A stretch of DNA of 64,000 bases from DASSUW01 sp963792385 (GTDB lineage: Bacteria > Actinomycetota > Thermoleophilia > Solirubrobacterales > Solirubrobacteraceae): contig CAWBVZ010000001.1 in the NCBI GenBank assembly GCA_963792385.1, positions 194,386 to 258,385 of the forward strand, read 5' to 3'. Made by a program: the position numbers and the translations under genes. The notes beneath the pieces were generated by a model. The model saw only the letters and a program-made list of their open reading frames with translations, searched no databases and was not told the origin of the DNA. How positions within the stretch are numbered: position 1 is the first letter of the stretch; each line of letters opens with the position of its first letter. Below, in pieces: positions 36,028-46,746 of this stretch.

Positions 36028-37217
36028 GCCGCGCGCACCCCAGCCCGGAACTTCGGCAGCGTCATGACGACTGTGGTTCCCCGTCCGGCGCCGGACTCCA
36101 CCTGAAGCCCGTAGCCCTCGCCGAAGGTCGAGAGCAGCCGGCCGTGCACGTTGCCCAGCCCGATCCCCGGCCCCGCTCCCGCGAGCGCCGCGCGGGCGCG
36201 CTCCGGGTCGATGCCCGCGCCGTCGTCGGACACGCGCAGCGCGACGTCGTTGCCGAGGTCGATCCCCTCGATCGAGACGAGCCCGCCCTCGGCCTGGCGC
36301 TCGACCCCATGACGCACCGCGTTCTCCACCAGCGGCTGCAGCGAGAGCACCGGCAGCACGGCCTGCAGGACCTCGGGATCGACCTGCACGCGGACCGTCA
36401 ACCGGTCCCCGAAGCGCGCCTGCTCGAGCCGCAGGTACTTCTCCACGTAGCGCAGCTCGTCGGCCACCGTCACGTACGCGCGCTGGCGCGCGAACGCGTA
36501 GCGGATGAACTCGGCGAACTCGGTCAGCAGCTCGCGCGCCTCCTCCGGGCGCGAGTGGATGAACGACGCGACCGCCGCGAGCGCGTTGTAGATGAAGTGC
36601 GGGGAGATCTGCGCCCGCAGCGCCCGCAGCTCGGCGCGCGCGAGCCGCTCGCCCTGCGCCTCCATCTCCGACAGCTCGACCATCGCCGAGACGAGCGCGG
36701 CGACCTCGCCGACGACGCGCGTCTCCTCCAGCCGCAGCCGGCCCGGCCGGTCATACAGCGCGACGAGCGCGCCGACGCGGCGGTCGCGCACCACGAGCGG
36801 CGCGACGATCGCCGATCGCAGCGGGCAGCCGGGCGCCTCGCAGTTCAGGCGCGGCTCCACGCGCACGCGGTCGTCGCGGACCTCGCCGGCGAGGCCGGCC
36901 AGCGGGTCGCCCGGGCGGTGGTGGCCGGAGCCCGCGCCGTCGAACGCCAGCAGTTGCTCGGTGTCGGCGAGCGCGACCGCGCTCGCCCCGGTGAGCATCC
37001 GCAGGTGCGGGGCGGCGGGCGGCGCGCTGCCGGCGCCGAGCCCGCGGCGCAGGTGCGGGAGCAGCGACGTGGTCGCGTGCACGGCGCTCTGCATCGCCGA
37101 GCTGGAGGGGTCCTGCACCCGCGGTGCGCGCACGAGACGCCAGCCCGCGGCCAGCGAGGCCGCAAGCGTCAGGCCCAGGAGCACTCCCAGTGCGACGTCC
37201 ACCCTCGGGCCGAGCAT
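36024..37217 (-). CDS. LytS-type sensor histidine kinase
   Basis: A 397-residue kinase; start chosen at ATG 37217 just before the N-terminal helix (VALGVLLGLTLAASLAAGWR). One membrane helix, then a GAF-like sensor domain (about 60-175, with two Cys in CEAPGCPL), then the His-kinase domain with phospho-His in ISPHFIYN and an ATPase domain (N in VENAVRHG, DDGAGI, GIGLGN). The lone helix and cytoplasmic GAF suggest it senses an internal signal or couples to a transporter. The two Cys could bind metal or respond to redox. Confidence 0.92.
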   Translation of the reverse strand: MLGPRVDVALGVLLGLTLAASLAAGWRLVRAPRVQDPSSSAMQSAVHATTSLLPHLRRGLGAGSAPPAAPHLRMLTGASAVALADTEQLLAFDGAGSGHHRPGDPLAGLAGEVRDDRVRVEPRLNCEAPGCPLRSAIVAPLVVRDRRVGALVALYDRPGRLRLEETRVVGEVAALVSAMVELSEMEAQGERLARAELRALRAQISPHFIYNALAAVASFIHSRPEEARELLTEFAEFIRYAFARQRAYVTVADELRYVEKYLRLEQARFGDRLTVRVQVDPEVLQAVLPVLSLQPLVENAVRHGVERQAEGGLVSIEGIDLGNDVALRVSDDGAGIDPERARAALAGAGPGIGLGNVHGRLLSTFGEGYGLQVESGAGRGTTVVMTLPKFRAGVRAA

Positions 37218-37242
37218 AGATCCCAGCGGTTGCCGTTGGTCG

Positions 37243-37283
37243 CGCTCAAACCACCGTTCATCGATTAGATCGACCTTTGAGCG
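37243..37283. promoter_or_regulatory. Inverted repeat in divergent promoter of lytS and DUF485-actP
   Basis: CGCTCAAA (37243-37250) and TTTGAGCG (37276-37283) are perfect 8-base arms with centres 33 bases apart, about three helical turns. An inner TCGAT-TAG-ATCGA dyad lies at 37261-37273. It is in the 137-base region between the kinase start and the DUF485 gene, a natural site for control of both transcripts, possibly by the LytTR regulator. Confidence 0.6.
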
Positions 37284-37354
37284 ATTCCGCACAAGGAGAT
37301 TCGGGAAAGGGGGAACCATCTTCGCCGCATCGACCGATTGACGGGAGGAGAGGC

Positions 37355-37735
37355 ATGGGGGACCAGAGGTACGACTGGGAGCGCATCGAGCACTCGCCAG
37401 AGTTCCAGGAGCTCGTCCACAAGAGGCGCTCGTTCGTGCTGCCTGCGACGGTGTTCTTCCTCAGCTACTACATGGGATTCATCCTGCTCTGCGGCTACGC
37501 CGAGGACTTCATGGCGTCGTCGGTCTACGAGGGCCTGACGGTCGGCTACTGCCTCGCGCTGACGCAGTTCCTGATGGTCTTCGTGCTGGGGATCCTGTAT
37601 CTGCGCAAGGCTGACCGCGACTACGATCCGCTCGCGCTGAAGGTCGTCGACATGGCAGAGGGTGGGGACTTCGCGGAGGCGCCCGGTGGGCGCTTCGAGC
37701 GTGAGACCAGCGCAACGCCGGAGACGACGCGATGA
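37355..37735 (+). CDS. DUF485 membrane protein, symporter partner
   Basis: A 126-residue protein starting at ATG 37355 with ribosome site GGGAGGAG. It has the two-helix DUF485 form: the charged N-terminal segment (HSPEFQELVHKRRSFVLP) precedes the first helix. DUF485 genes are normally paired with ActP-type symporters, as here: its stop overlaps the actP start (ATGA). Confidence 0.93.
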   Translation: MGDQRYDWERIEHSPEFQELVHKRRSFVLPATVFFLSYYMGFILLCGYAEDFMASSVYEGLTVGYCLALTQFLMVFVLGILYLRKADRDYDPLALKVVDMAEGGDFAEAPGGRFERETSATPETTR

Positions 37736-39336
37736 CCCTCCTCGCCGCCATCAACGTCGAGGCGGTCGTGATCTTCGCGATCGTCCTCTCGATCACACTC
37801 GGCGTCACCTACTGGGCATCCAAGCGCGCCACCACCGCCGTCGGGTTCTACGCCGCCGGCCGCCAGATCACCGGCGTCCAGAACGGCCTGGCGATCTCCG
37901 GCGACTACCTCTCGGCCGCATCGTTCCTGGGCATCGCCGGCCTGATCTTCATCTACGGGTTCGACGGGTTCCTGTACTCGATCGGATTCCTCGTCGCGTT
38001 CCTGACCGTGATGTTCCTGCTCGCAGAGCGCATGCGGAACGCCGGCAAGTTCACGATCGCCGACGTCCTCGCCTTCCGGCTGCAGGCGCGGCCGGCGCGT
38101 ACCGCGGCGGCGATCGGCACGCTCGCCGTGGTCGCGTTCTACCTGATCGCCCAGATGGTCGGCGCCGGTGTGCTGATCCAGGCGCTCGTCGGGATCGACT
38201 TCAGCCTGGCGGTGGTCCTGACCGGAACCTTCATGCTCTGCTACGTCGTTTTCGGCGGCATGGTCGCCACGACGTGGGTGCAGATCATCAAGGCGATCCT
38301 GCTGATGACCGGCATCGCCGTGATGTCGATCTTCGTGCTCGGCAAGGTCGGCTTCAACCCGATCGAGCTCTTCAACCGGGCGGAGGCGAACACCACCGCG
38401 GAGTCGACATTCTCGCTCGGTCCGGGCACGTTCCTGGCCTCGCCGATCGACACTGTCTCGCTCGGGCTCGCGCTCGTGCTCGGCACGGCCGGCCTGCCGC
38501 ACATCCTGATGCGGTTCTTCACCGTGCCAAACGCCAAGGCGGCGCGCAGCTCGGTGGTGTGGGCGATGTTCCTGATCGGCTTCTTCTACCTGCTGACCAC
38601 GTTCATCGGCTTCGGCGCCCGGGCGTTCCTGGGTGAGGCGGGCGTGGAGGCGGCCGGCACCGGCGGCAACCTGGCGGCGCCGAACCTCGCGGCCTTCCTG
38701 GGCGGCGGCGAGGGCACGTTCGGCGGCGACCTGTTCCTCGCCGTGATCGCCGGCGTCGCCTTCGCGACGATCCTCGCCGTGGTCGCCGGCCTGGTGCTCT
38801 CGGCCTCGGCGGCCGTGGCCCACGACGTGTGGTCGAACATCGTGCGCAAGGGTCAGGACTCCGAGAAGGAGGAAGTCTGGGTCGCCAAGATCGCGGCGAT
38901 CTCGATCGGCGCCATCGCCATCATCGTCGCGGTGATCGGCGGATCTGGCCTGAACGTCTCGTTCATGGTGGGCCTCGCCTTCGCGGTCGCCGCGTCGGCG
39001 AACTTCCCTGCCCTGCTGATGGCGCTCACGTGGCGGCGCTTCAACACCACGGGCGCCGTGACCGGCGTGCTGTTCGGCGTGATCAGCTCGATCGCGCTCG
39101 TGATCGTCTCGCCGAAGGTGTGGCCCGGGGCCGACACGGTCACCGGCTCGCCGGTCGGGTGGGACCTCGCCAACCCGGGCATCGTCTCGATCCCGCTCGG
39201 GTTCATCGGCTGCTGGCTCGGCACGATGCTGAGCCGCGAGCGCGAGACCGAGCACACCTTCCACGAGCTGTACGTCCGGTCGGAGACCGGGCTGGGCTCC
39301 GAGAAGTCCGAGCAGGTGCTCGTCGAGACGCACTAG
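37732..39336 (+). CDS. actP: Sodium:solute symporter, acetate permease (ActP) type
   Basis: A 534-residue membrane protein with about 13 helices and SSS-family signatures (SGDYLSAASFLGIAG, GTAGLPHILMRFFTVP). The match to acetate/glycolate permeases and its place between DUF485 and acetyl-CoA synthetase make acetate (or propionate/pyruvate) uptake with Na+ the likely role. ATGA overlap with DUF485; acs follows 84 bases later. Confidence 0.92.
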   Translation: MTLLAAINVEAVVIFAIVLSITLGVTYWASKRATTAVGFYAAGRQITGVQNGLAISGDYLSAASFLGIAGLIFIYGFDGFLYSIGFLVAFLTVMFLLAERMRNAGKFTIADVLAFRLQARPARTAAAIGTLAVVAFYLIAQMVGAGVLIQALVGIDFSLAVVLTGTFMLCYVVFGGMVATTWVQIIKAILLMTGIAVMSIFVLGKVGFNPIELFNRAEANTTAESTFSLGPGTFLASPIDTVSLGLALVLGTAGLPHILMRFFTVPNAKAARSSVVWAMFLIGFFYLLTTFIGFGARAFLGEAGVEAAGTGGNLAAPNLAAFLGGGEGTFGGDLFLAVIAGVAFATILAVVAGLVLSASAAVAHDVWSNIVRKGQDSEKEEVWVAKIAAISIGAIAIIVAVIGGSGLNVSFMVGLAFAVAASANFPALLMALTWRRFNTTGAVTGVLFGVISSIALVIVSPKVWPGADTVTGSPVGWDLANPGIVSIPLGFIGCWLGTMLSRERETEHTFHELYVRSETGLGSEKSEQVLVETH

Positions 39337-39420
39337 AGACGCAAGGGGTACACAATGGGGGCGGCGGCCGCGCGGTCGCCGCCCCCAGTCGTTGTCGGAC
39401 AAAGAGAGAGGAGCGAGGGC

Positions 39421-41397
<1,977 letters not shown>

Positions 41398-41425
41398 CGT
41401 CGCACGGAGGTCGCCGCCGACACCA

Positions 41426-41447
41426 CCGTGGAGGGACACCTCCACGG
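41426..41447. terminator. Hairpin between convergent acs and dehydrogenase genes
   Basis: CCGTGGAGG and CCTCCACGG form a perfect 9-base stem with GACA loop, 29 bases after acs and 37 bases beyond the 3' end of the minus-strand dehydrogenase. Symmetric, so it could terminate both; no T-run. Confidence 0.65.
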
Positions 41448-41483
41448 ATGGGCGAAGCGGCGACCGGAGGGCGAAACCCTTAT

Positions 41484-42221
41484 TCAGCGAGCCGTCCAGC
41501 CGCAGTCCATCGAGACGGCCGCGCCGGTGAAGGTGCGGCCGGTCGGGCCGAGCAGGAAGGCGACGACATCGGCGACCTCATCAGGCTCGATCAGCCGTTT
41601 GACCGCATGCGGCGCGAGAATGATCTCCTCGAGCGCCTGCTCCTCGGGCACGCCGTGGGCCTGCGCCTGCGCTGTGATCTGGTTCTCGACCAGTGGCGTG
41701 CGCACGTAGCCGGGGCAGACGGCAGCCGCCGTGATGCCCTGGTGGGCGCCCTCGAGCGCGAGTGTCTTCACGAGGCCGAGCACCCCGTGCTTGGCCGACA
41801 CGTACGCGCTCTTGAACGGCGACGCCACGAGCCCGTGCACGGAGGCGACGGCGACGAAGCGGCCGTCGCCGCTGTCGCGGAGTGCCGGCCACGCGGCGCG
41901 CGCGAGCAGGAACGGGCTCGTCAGGAGCAGGGCGATCATCGCGTCCCAGGTGTCCTCCGGGAACTCCTCGACCGGCGCGACGTGCTGGAAGCCGGCGTTC
42001 GGGATCACGGTGTCGAGCCGGCCGAACGCCGCGAGCGCCGCGTCGACGGCCGCGCGGTTGCCGTCGCGCGTGGTGAGGTCGGCGGCGAACGGCTCGCCAG
42101 GGCCGTCCGCGTCGGGCTCGAGGTCGACGGCGAGCACCTGCGCGCCGTCGCGCTCGAGCCGCGCGGCGATTGCGCGCCCGATCCCGCTCGCCGCCCCCGT
42201 GACCACGACCGCCCGGCTCAT
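41484..42221 (-). CDS. Short-chain dehydrogenase, 3-hydroxybutyrate dehydrogenase-like
   Basis: A 245-residue SDR. GAASGIG near the N-terminus binds NAD(H); catalytic Ser (ASVHG), Tyr and Lys (YVSAKHG) are present. AVCPGYVRTPLVENQI and the following QAQAHG segment are characteristic of D-3-hydroxybutyrate dehydrogenases, which interconvert 3-hydroxybutyrate and acetoacetate. Beside acs and an acyl-CoA synthetase this fits short-chain carboxylate or storage-polymer metabolism. Some related SDRs have other substrates. Confidence 0.85.
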   Translation of the reverse strand: MSRAVVVTGAASGIGRAIAARLERDGAQVLAVDLEPDADGPGEPFAADLTTRDGNRAAVDAALAAFGRLDTVIPNAGFQHVAPVEEFPEDTWDAMIALLLTSPFLLARAAWPALRDSGDGRFVAVASVHGLVASPFKSAYVSAKHGVLGLVKTLALEGAHQGITAAAVCPGYVRTPLVENQITAQAQAHGVPEEQALEEIILAPHAVKRLIEPDEVADVVAFLLGPTGRTFTGAAVSMDCGWTAR

Positions 42222-42227
42222 GGCCCG

Positions 42228-42788
42228 TCAGTCTTCCAACTCGGCGAACGCGCGGCGGACCGGCAGCGGCGCCACGCCGCTCGCCACCATCGTCGTGCCG
42301 CGGTCCGTCTCGGCGAGGTCGATCGTGATCCGCTCGCGATCCTTGTGCATCAGCGCGAGCAGCCCGATCGGAAACGCGAACACGGCGACGAGGACGGTCC
42401 ATGCCGGCCTGACCTCGCGCTCGAACCGCAGGCGGTCGTCGAACCGCTGGACGAGGTCGTACTCCCAGCGCTCGAGCGGCGGCGCGACATGCGCCATCAG
42501 CTCGGCCATCGTGGTCTTGACGTCCGTCGGCGCGTGCCAGCGGGAGGTAAAGCCGCGCGTGCCCGGTACCCGCGGCCGGTGACGGTTGATCGGTCGGTCC
42601 GGCGGGCGCAGGACCTCGGCCGGCAGATCGGCCTGGAGCGCCCCCAGTTCGCGCACGGTGGTCGCGGCATACGCGCGCTCGCTGCGCTCGTCGAGCTCGT
42701 CGATCGTCAGCCGACCGGCCGCCGCGTGATGGCGCAGTGCGGCGACGGTCCGCTCACGGTCGGCGTCCGATGCGCGAAGGTCCGTCAC
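42228..42788 (-). CDS. DUF1707 (SHOCT-like) membrane protein
   Basis: A 186-residue protein; GTG 42788 gives the DUF1707 opening (LRASDADRERTVAALRHH ... GRLTIDELDERSERAYAA). A single hydrophobic helix lies at about 130-150. DUF1707 domains occur at the N-terminus of many small actinobacterial membrane proteins; function unknown. It is divergent from the acyl-CoA synthetase gene (44-base gap) and ends 6 bases before the dehydrogenase start. Confidence 0.88.
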   Translation of the reverse strand: MTDLRASDADRERTVAALRHHAAAGRLTIDELDERSERAYAATTVRELGALQADLPAEVLRPPDRPINRHRPRVPGTRGFTSRWHAPTDVKTTMAELMAHVAPPLERWEYDLVQRFDDRLRFEREVRPAWTVLVAVFAFPIGLLALMHKDRERITIDLAETDRGTTMVASGVAPLPVRRAFAELED

Positions 42789-42832
42789 ACCCGCAGTATC
42801 GTCATCTCGGGACGTCGGTCGAGGGAGGAGCG

Positions 42833-44395
42833 ATGACGTTGGAGATTGGGTCATACGAGGAAGCCGTCGCCGCACACGAGTGGCGCGTTCCTGAGCGCTA
42901 CAACATCGCCGTCGACTGCTGCGACAAGCATCCGGCGGACAAGCTCGCGATGATCCACGAGGACCACGAGGGCAATGTCCGCGAGGTGACGTGGGCCGAG
43001 CTGCAGGAGTGGTCGAACCGCTTCGCCAACGTGCTGCGCGCGCACGGCGTCGAGCGCGGCGATCGCGTCGCGATGCTGCTCCCGGCGACGCCCGAGACGG
43101 CGGCCGCGTTCTTCGGCACGTGGAAGACCGGGGCGATCCTGCTCTCGATGTCGGTGCTGTACGGCGACGACGGGATCCGGCATCGGATCAACGACTCCGA
43201 GCCGAAGGTGCTGGTCACCGACGCCGCCAACGCCGGCCGCGTGAGCGCCGACCAGGTGCTGATCCTCGACGCCGACCTGCTGGCGAGCGGCGATCCGTCG
43301 TTCGACCTCGTCGACACCGCCGCTGACGACCCCGCCCAGCTGTACTACTCCTCCGGCACCACCGGCCTGGCGAAGGGCATCCTGCACGCGCACCGCTACG
43401 TGCTCGCGCACGAGGAGTTCGTCTACTGCCACGAGGTGCAGGCGGGCGAGCTGTTCCACGGCATGGGCGAGTGGGCGTGGGCGGCCGGGATCGCGCCGCT
43501 GCTCGGGCCGTGGCGCCTGGGCGCCGTACAGATGGTCTACCAGCGCAAGGGCGGCTTCGACCCGCACAAGCAGCTCGAGGTGCTCTCCCGCCACGCCGTC
43601 ACGAACGTGTTCACGACGCCGACGGCGATGCGCTCGATGATGTCGATCCCCGACGCCGGGTCGCGCTACCCGCAGCAGTTCCGGCGCGTGTGCTCGGCCG
43701 GCGAGCCGCTGAATCCCGAGGCGATCCGCTGGTTCCGCGAGCAGTACGGGCTCACCGTGCTCGACTACTACGGCCTCACCGAGTCGTATCCGCTGGTCGC
43801 CAACTACCCGTTCATGGAGGTCCGCGAAGGCTCGATGGGCAAGCCGATGCCGGGCTGGGACGTCGCGATCCTCGACGAGGACGAGCGGCCCGTGCCGCAG
43901 GGTGAGCGCGGCGAGATCTGCCTGCGCGCGCGCTCGAACCCGCACTATCCGCTCGGCTACTGGCGCAACGATGAGGCCGGCAAGGAGACCTTCGACGGCG
44001 AGTGGTTCCACTCCAAGGACGCGGCGCGCTTCGACGAGGACGGCTACATCTGGTACGAGGGCCGCGCCGACGACGTGATCATCGCGGCCGGCTACCGGAT
44101 CGGCCCGTTCGAGGTCGAGTCCGCCTGCCTCGAGCACGCGGCGGTCGCCGAGGCCGCGGCCGTGGCGTCGCCCGACGAGCGCCGCGGCAACGTCGTGAAG
44201 GCGTTCATCGTGCTCGCAGCCGGCCACGAGGGTTCGGATGAGCTGGTGCAGGACATCCAGCAGTTCGTGCGCGAGCGCTTGTCCGCCTACGCGTATCCGC
44301 GCCGGATCGAGTTCGTCGACGAGCTGCCGAAGACGCTGACCGGGAAGATCCGGCGGATCGAGCTGCGCCAGAGGGAGATCGAATCGACGCAGTGA
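42833..44395 (+). CDS. AMP-binding acyl-CoA synthetase (medium-chain/AcsM-like)
   Basis: A 520-residue adenylate-forming enzyme starting at ATG 42833 with ribosome site GGGAGGAG. The motifs YYSSGTTGLAKGILHAH, DYYGLTES and GYRIGPFEVE and the C-terminal LPKTLTGKIRRIEL (catalytic Lys) are intact. It is shorter than Acs and of the type that activates medium-chain or aromatic acids. Substrate not readable. Its stop overlaps the TgpA start (GTGA). Confidence 0.92.
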   Translation: MTLEIGSYEEAVAAHEWRVPERYNIAVDCCDKHPADKLAMIHEDHEGNVREVTWAELQEWSNRFANVLRAHGVERGDRVAMLLPATPETAAAFFGTWKTGAILLSMSVLYGDDGIRHRINDSEPKVLVTDAANAGRVSADQVLILDADLLASGDPSFDLVDTAADDPAQLYYSSGTTGLAKGILHAHRYVLAHEEFVYCHEVQAGELFHGMGEWAWAAGIAPLLGPWRLGAVQMVYQRKGGFDPHKQLEVLSRHAVTNVFTTPTAMRSMMSIPDAGSRYPQQFRRVCSAGEPLNPEAIRWFREQYGLTVLDYYGLTESYPLVANYPFMEVREGSMGKPMPGWDVAILDEDERPVPQGERGEICLRARSNPHYPLGYWRNDEAGKETFDGEWFHSKDAARFDEDGYIWYEGRADDVIIAAGYRIGPFEVESACLEHAAVAEAAAVASPDERRGNVVKAFIVLAAGHEGSDELVQDIQQFVRERLSAYAYPRRIEFVDELPKTLTGKIRRIELRQREIESTQ

Positions 44396-46743
44396 GCACA
44401 CCCGGTCGCGGGCCGGACGCGCTGCTGCCCGTGTGGGCCGCGCGGCTGCTCGGCTTCGTCGCGCTGGGCTCGCTCGGGGCGCTGGAGTGGCAGCGGATGG
44501 TCTTCGGGCTGAGCTCCGGCCGCGCGCTGCTGTGGGTCGCGGCGGCGACCGCCGCGGGCGCCGCGGTGCTCGCGTGCGACCGGCTGCCGGCGCGCGTACG
44601 CGGACCGGGCACGCTGATCGTCGCTGCTTTCGGGGTGCTCGCCGCGATCGTCGTGTCGGGCCTGCCGCTCGAGTACCTGCGCCCGCGGAACTGGGACGAG
44701 CTGATCGACGGCGTCACGGGCGGCGCGCAGTCGCTCGGGACCGTGCGGCTGCCGTACGACGGCAGCGACGTGTGGCCGCAGGTGGCTCTGGAGCTGGCCG
44801 GGTCGCTGCTGCTGACGCTCTCGGCGCTGGTCGCATGCTGGCCGCGGCCGCACACGCGCGGGTACCCGTTCATTGCGCTCGGCGCCCTTCTCGTGATGGT
44901 CGTCTCGCCGGTCGTCTCGCTCGGCGGCGCGCGGCCGCTGATGCTGGGCGCTGCGCTCGCCGCGCTGACCGTGTGCTTCCTGTGGCTGGAGCGGCTGCCG
45001 CTGCGGCCGGGTATCGGCGTCGCGGCGCTGCTCGGCGTGGCGCTCGCGGGCGCGCTCCCGCTGGCGGCCGTGGCCGATCGCGGCGAGCCGTGGTTCGACT
45101 ACAAGTCGTTTGCGGAGAACCTCGGTCCGGACGACCCGGTGCGCTTCTCATGGGACCAGCAGTACGGGCCGATCGACTGGCCGCGCGAAGGCAACGAGGT
45201 CATGCGCGTCAAGTCGGACGAGCCGCATTACTGGAAGGCGGCGAACCTCGATCGCTTCGACGGCGCAGGCTTCACCGACGCCGGCCCGCGCGATCGCGGC
45301 GGTAACGATCCCGAGTCCGAGATGCGCGCGGACTGGCGCAACAAGCCGGGCTGGCTCGACGACATCGAGGTGTCGGTGCGGCGTATGCGCAGCACCGATG
45401 TGATGGGGCCGGGCACGATCATGAAGGTCAGCGACGAGACGCGCCCGATGCACCCGTCCGGCGAACCGGGCCGCTGGACGGCCGACTCGGAGCTGCGGCG
45501 CGGCGACTCATATGCGGCCGAGGTGTATGTGCCGACGCCGACAGCCGCGGAGGTGCGCCAGGCCGAGCAGACCGGGTTCCGCATCGCGCGCAGCGACGAG
45601 CTGGCGATCACGGTGCCGTTCCTGGCCGGTCGCGCGCCCGTCGCCCGTAAGCTGGGCGGCGTCATCCGCGGGCGCGTCAAGTCGGCGGTCATCCACTTCC
45701 GCCCGTTCGGCGACGACGGCCAGCCGTACGTCACGTACCCCTCGATCCAGCGCACCCGGTACGGAGCGGCCGAGCGGACGCTCCGTCGCACGCCGTACCG
45801 GCGGACGTGGGCGCTCGCGAAGTCGCTGCGCGCGTCGGCCGAAACGCCGTTCGAGTACATCCTGGCGGTCAACAACTACCTCCAGCAGGGGTTCGGCTAC
45901 TCGGAGCGGCCGGCGGCCCCGGCGGATGGGCGTGCGCCGCTCGATGCCTTCCTCTTAGACACCAAGGAGGGCTACTGCCAGCACTTCGCGGGTGCGATGG
46001 CGCTGCTCCTGCGCATGGGCGGCGTGCCGGCGCGGGTGGCGACCGGCTTCAGCCCCGGCGGCTTCTCCAAGCGGCGCGACGCGTGGATCGTGCGCGATAC
46101 CGACGCGCATGCGTGGGTCGAAGCGTGGTACGACGAGCTCGGCTGGGTCACGTACGACCCGACGCCGGACCTGACCCCGGCGCGGTCGCAGATCGCCGCG
46201 CTGGAGGCGCCGGCGGCGACCGCCGTGACCCCGGGTGTCGAGAGCGATCCGGCCGCCGGTGGCAGCGCATCCGGTGGCCGGCGGCTCCCCGGCCTGCGAC
46301 CCGATCTGCTGCTGGACCCGCAGCGCAACAACCCGGTCGACGGATCGGGCACCGCGCAGGACGGCGGCATCCCGTGGTGGGTGTGGCCGCTCGTGGCGGC
46401 GGGGCTCGTTGCTGGTGCGGTCGCGTTCGTGCACGTCCGGCGCCGCCGCGCACTCGGCCCGCTGTCGCCGCGCGACCGCGCGGTCGCCGAGCTGGAGGCC
46501 GCGCTCCGCCGTGCCGGTCGCCCGCTGCCGACCGGCACGACCCTGAAGCAGCTCGAGCAGCGCCTCGGCGTCTCACCGGACGCCGCTGCCTACCTGCGCG
46601 CCATCAGCGCCTCGCGCTACGGCCCGGCTCAGCGCCCGCCGACAGCGGCCGAGCGCCGGGCATTCCGCGCGGCGCTCGCCCAGGGACTCGGCTACGCCGG
46701 GCGGTTACGCGCGCTCTGGGCGCTGCCGCCCCGCGCCCGCTAG
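44392..46743 (+). CDS. Transglutaminase-like membrane protein (TgpA/DUF3488-DUF4129)
   Basis: A 783-residue protein. The N-terminal part has about six membrane helices (DUF3488-like). A periplasmic transglutaminase-core domain (about 480-600) has catalytic Cys in KEGYCQHFAGAMALLLR, His in DAHAWVEAWY and Asp in YDPTP, the full Cys-His-Asp triad. After a Pro/Ala linker and one more helix (about 660-683) comes a DUF4129-like cytoplasmic tail. In most actinobacteria tgpA follows moxR and a DUF58 gene; here it follows an acyl-CoA synthetase with GTGA overlap and those partners are absent nearby. Exact substrate unknown. Confidence 0.9.
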   Translation: MSTPGRGPDALLPVWAARLLGFVALGSLGALEWQRMVFGLSSGRALLWVAAATAAGAAVLACDRLPARVRGPGTLIVAAFGVLAAIVVSGLPLEYLRPRNWDELIDGVTGGAQSLGTVRLPYDGSDVWPQVALELAGSLLLTLSALVACWPRPHTRGYPFIALGALLVMVVSPVVSLGGARPLMLGAALAALTVCFLWLERLPLRPGIGVAALLGVALAGALPLAAVADRGEPWFDYKSFAENLGPDDPVRFSWDQQYGPIDWPREGNEVMRVKSDEPHYWKAANLDRFDGAGFTDAGPRDRGGNDPESEMRADWRNKPGWLDDIEVSVRRMRSTDVMGPGTIMKVSDETRPMHPSGEPGRWTADSELRRGDSYAAEVYVPTPTAAEVRQAEQTGFRIARSDELAITVPFLAGRAPVARKLGGVIRGRVKSAVIHFRPFGDDGQPYVTYPSIQRTRYGAAERTLRRTPYRRTWALAKSLRASAETPFEYILAVNNYLQQGFGYSERPAAPADGRAPLDAFLLDTKEGYCQHFAGAMALLLRMGGVPARVATGFSPGGFSKRRDAWIVRDTDAHAWVEAWYDELGWVTYDPTPDLTPARSQIAALEAPAATAVTPGVESDPAAGGSASGGRRLPGLRPDLLLDPQRNNPVDGSGTAQDGGIPWWVWPLVAAGLVAGAVAFVHVRRRRALGPLSPRDRAVAELEAALRRAGRPLPTGTTLKQLEQRLGVSPDAAAYLRAISASRYGPAQRPPTAAERRAFRAALAQGLGYAGRLRALWALPPRAR

Positions 46744-46746
46744 CGC

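Noticed and set aside
41426..41447. Riboswitch downstream of acs
   Set aside because: A simple 9-base symmetric hairpin between convergent genes; a terminator explains it.
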